This document shows positions 62,263 through 64,000 of a DNA stretch of 64,000 nt, piece by piece (the first letter of the stretch is position 1; the number at the start of each line of letters is the position of its first letter). The stretch is from assembly GCA_037893225.1 (NCBI GenBank), contig JAZGUH010000155.1, positions 1,736,001-1,800,000 on the forward strand. The letters run 5' to 3'. The translations under genes were made by a program, and so were the position numbers. The notes under the pieces are model-generated. The model worked only from the letters and a program-made list of their open reading frames with translations, had not been told where the DNA came from and did no database searches. Source of the DNA: Hippasteria phrygiana. Taxonomy: Eukaryota > Echinodermata > Asteroidea > Valvatida > Goniasteridae.

Positions 62263-64000
62263 CCAAAAATACCGTTGTCCTGTATACACTCCTGTATTTT
62301 CCACATCGATTGAGTAAGATGACCCAATTCAATTGTGTCAAGTGTCAAGTATTAGAGGGACTGCCATCTACTGACATGGTATATATACATGTAAATATGT
62401 ATTTCATCTTTGTTTGAAGCTAAAGATACCACTGTTCATTATATCGATTACAAAAACAGCACCTCATCGAAACTGAAGTGGTTTAAAGTGTGGCGATTGT
62501 CATCATCCATTGTATTTTTGAAATTATTACGACTCCAGGCAGACATTCGTTTCAGAATCCACGGAGAATTTAAAACACTGCTAGCAATACCCCTGGAAAC
62601 ACACAGAGAACATGCAAATTTCCACATGTCCTGTCATGTCACAAAAAACAACAACACAAAAAACAACAACAAACAAACAAACAAACAAACAAAACCAAAA
62701 AAGGGACGTGTTTATATAAGTGCATGCGCAGTCCACGAGCAGTAAACTGCGCTTTCTTTATTTTGAAAAGGAACACACTATTGTATCAGATCTCAAAATT
62801 GTAAAGCCCAATTCAAATTTCAAATATTGTTTCGTAGTGATGTTTTTGGTACTGACAGCGTACATCACACGTTCCAAACTAAACAAAGCTTCACTTTTTC
62901 AAAACAAAGGGGCCTGACTGTAACAACTCCCAAGGTTATAAGCTCGGAATAGGAATGAGCTATGTTGAAAAAGCAATACATAAATTCATAGAATTTATGA
63001 AAATACAATCGCCACACTTTTCAGGTTTCTACTTCAAACCATTTCGTGGTGTCAGGCACGGGCGTCGCTAGAGGGGGTGTTGCTGTCGGCCAAAAACAGG
63101 CCACGTTATGTTTAGTGTATTAGCATCGTGCATAATAGCAATTGCATGGCGCCCTCAACGTCCAATTATTTCCCGGTCGGAAAAAAATTCGGGGTTACTT
63201 CTTTTTGAATTTATTTTTTTAAATCCGTCGTAACCTGTTGGCAAATCTTGGATGACACCCCTATTCAAAATGGTCTAGCAATACATATTAAAAAGTACAA
63301 GAATTGGAAACTGACTGCATAATTTTAAAATGCAGTTAACGATACTGAATGTCACTGAGATCTCATTATTTCAAATTGCCCTGATCGTGTTCTCGTTGTA
63401 TGGGCTCGTTCGTCCTTGCACCCTTTGAGCAATGTGCTCTATAATTTATCCCTCTTCCATCCTCCATGGTTCGTAACACTACAATTAACATTACAATTTT
63501 CACATCATTATATCACGTGTAAAATTAAAGATGTACTGTCCGTGCTCTCGAGGAATTTTCTGAGAAAAGTACTTTTTCTTTGATGAAATTAAGTTCAATG
63601 TGGAATATTTTCAGTTCTCCACAAAAAACGTTTCTTTCTATAATAACTTCATTTGGGAGGGTTACAGAATAAACGTACGCATTTGGTGAGCACTGCAGCT
63701 CTTAAAAAGATCAGTCAGTTATCAGTTATGATAATCGTTACCAGTCTGCAAAGGTACGTCATTATAAACCAATGAAAAAATCGCAGTAGTTTCATGTCTT
63801 TTTCCATCTTCTGAGAAGCCAATATTTTTTATTTTTCCCTGATGAATACGTGTTTGTTGCTGCCATTGATATTCTCAGATATAATAGGTTGGAAGATTCA
63901 CAGTTTTTAATTTTTTTTCTTGTCATTGTTCTACGATCGCAGACCACGGAGCTAGTTTGTGCATATATACTTTACGATCGTTATGCAGACGTTGGGGAAC
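62263..64000. other. AT-rich host-like sequence, no gene seen
   Basis: Contains an AACA/AAAC microsatellite at 62640-62695 and otherwise no supported gene, RNA or repeat. Confidence 0.45.

Overview
The window looks like a piece of a marine invertebrate nuclear genome. It is AT-rich, crowded with nested non-autonomous transposons, microsatellites, homopolymer runs and short words such as TACATGTA and TAGGCCTA. The species cannot be told from the sequence; an echinoderm, hemichordate, amphioxus or lophotrochozoan would all fit. No convincing complete host gene, tRNA or rRNA was found.

Positions 1-38209 hold two copies of one large Polinton/Maverick-like endogenous DNA virus. Copy B (20352-36589, 16.2 kb) is bounded by inverted repeats of about 233 bp that start AGTAGTATAGGG, with a 5-bp target duplication AACGG. 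It sits inside a structural gene of the older copy A, whose left end lies upstream of the window and whose right end is at 38209. Both copies share one gene order: protein-primed type DNA polymerase B (+), two or three antisense spike-like genes (-), a large structural protein with a C-terminal membrane anchor (+), a DD35E integrase (-), a small membrane protein (+), a probable major capsid protein (+), an A32/FtsK-like packaging ATPase (+), an 11-12 bp minisatellite, four small or overlapping genes (+), a coiled-coil/hydrophobic virion-type protein (+), and a two-helix membrane protein (+) ending at a conserved stem-loop. Copy B alone has one more antisense gene next to its right terminus. 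Replication, integration, packaging and capsid functions are all represented. I saw no adenovirus-type protease.

Both copies are decayed but still close (capsid protein about 95% identical by eye). Copy A carries two CACT-ended transposons (18-5738 in the polymerase, 10488-13889 in the large structural gene), each a nest of smaller hAT-like and TA-target MITEs, plus point mutations. Copy B has a homopolymer frameshift near the polymerase start and an in-frame stop made by a templated inverted insertion.

From 38210 to the end the window is repeat-dominated host DNA: a duplicated two-module repeat (38558-40060), two arrays of an approximately 230-bp satellite-like repeat (41895-42880, 57300-58640), a run of seven tandem hairpins (42880-43264), hAT-like MITE relatives (44690-45735), and a 9-kb domain (48010-57310) of tandem Helitron/HINE-like units packed with CRE (TGACGTCA) and E-box (TCACGTGA) sites. 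The last 5 kb is mostly featureless, with G/C homopolymers and one palindrome-bounded minisatellite.
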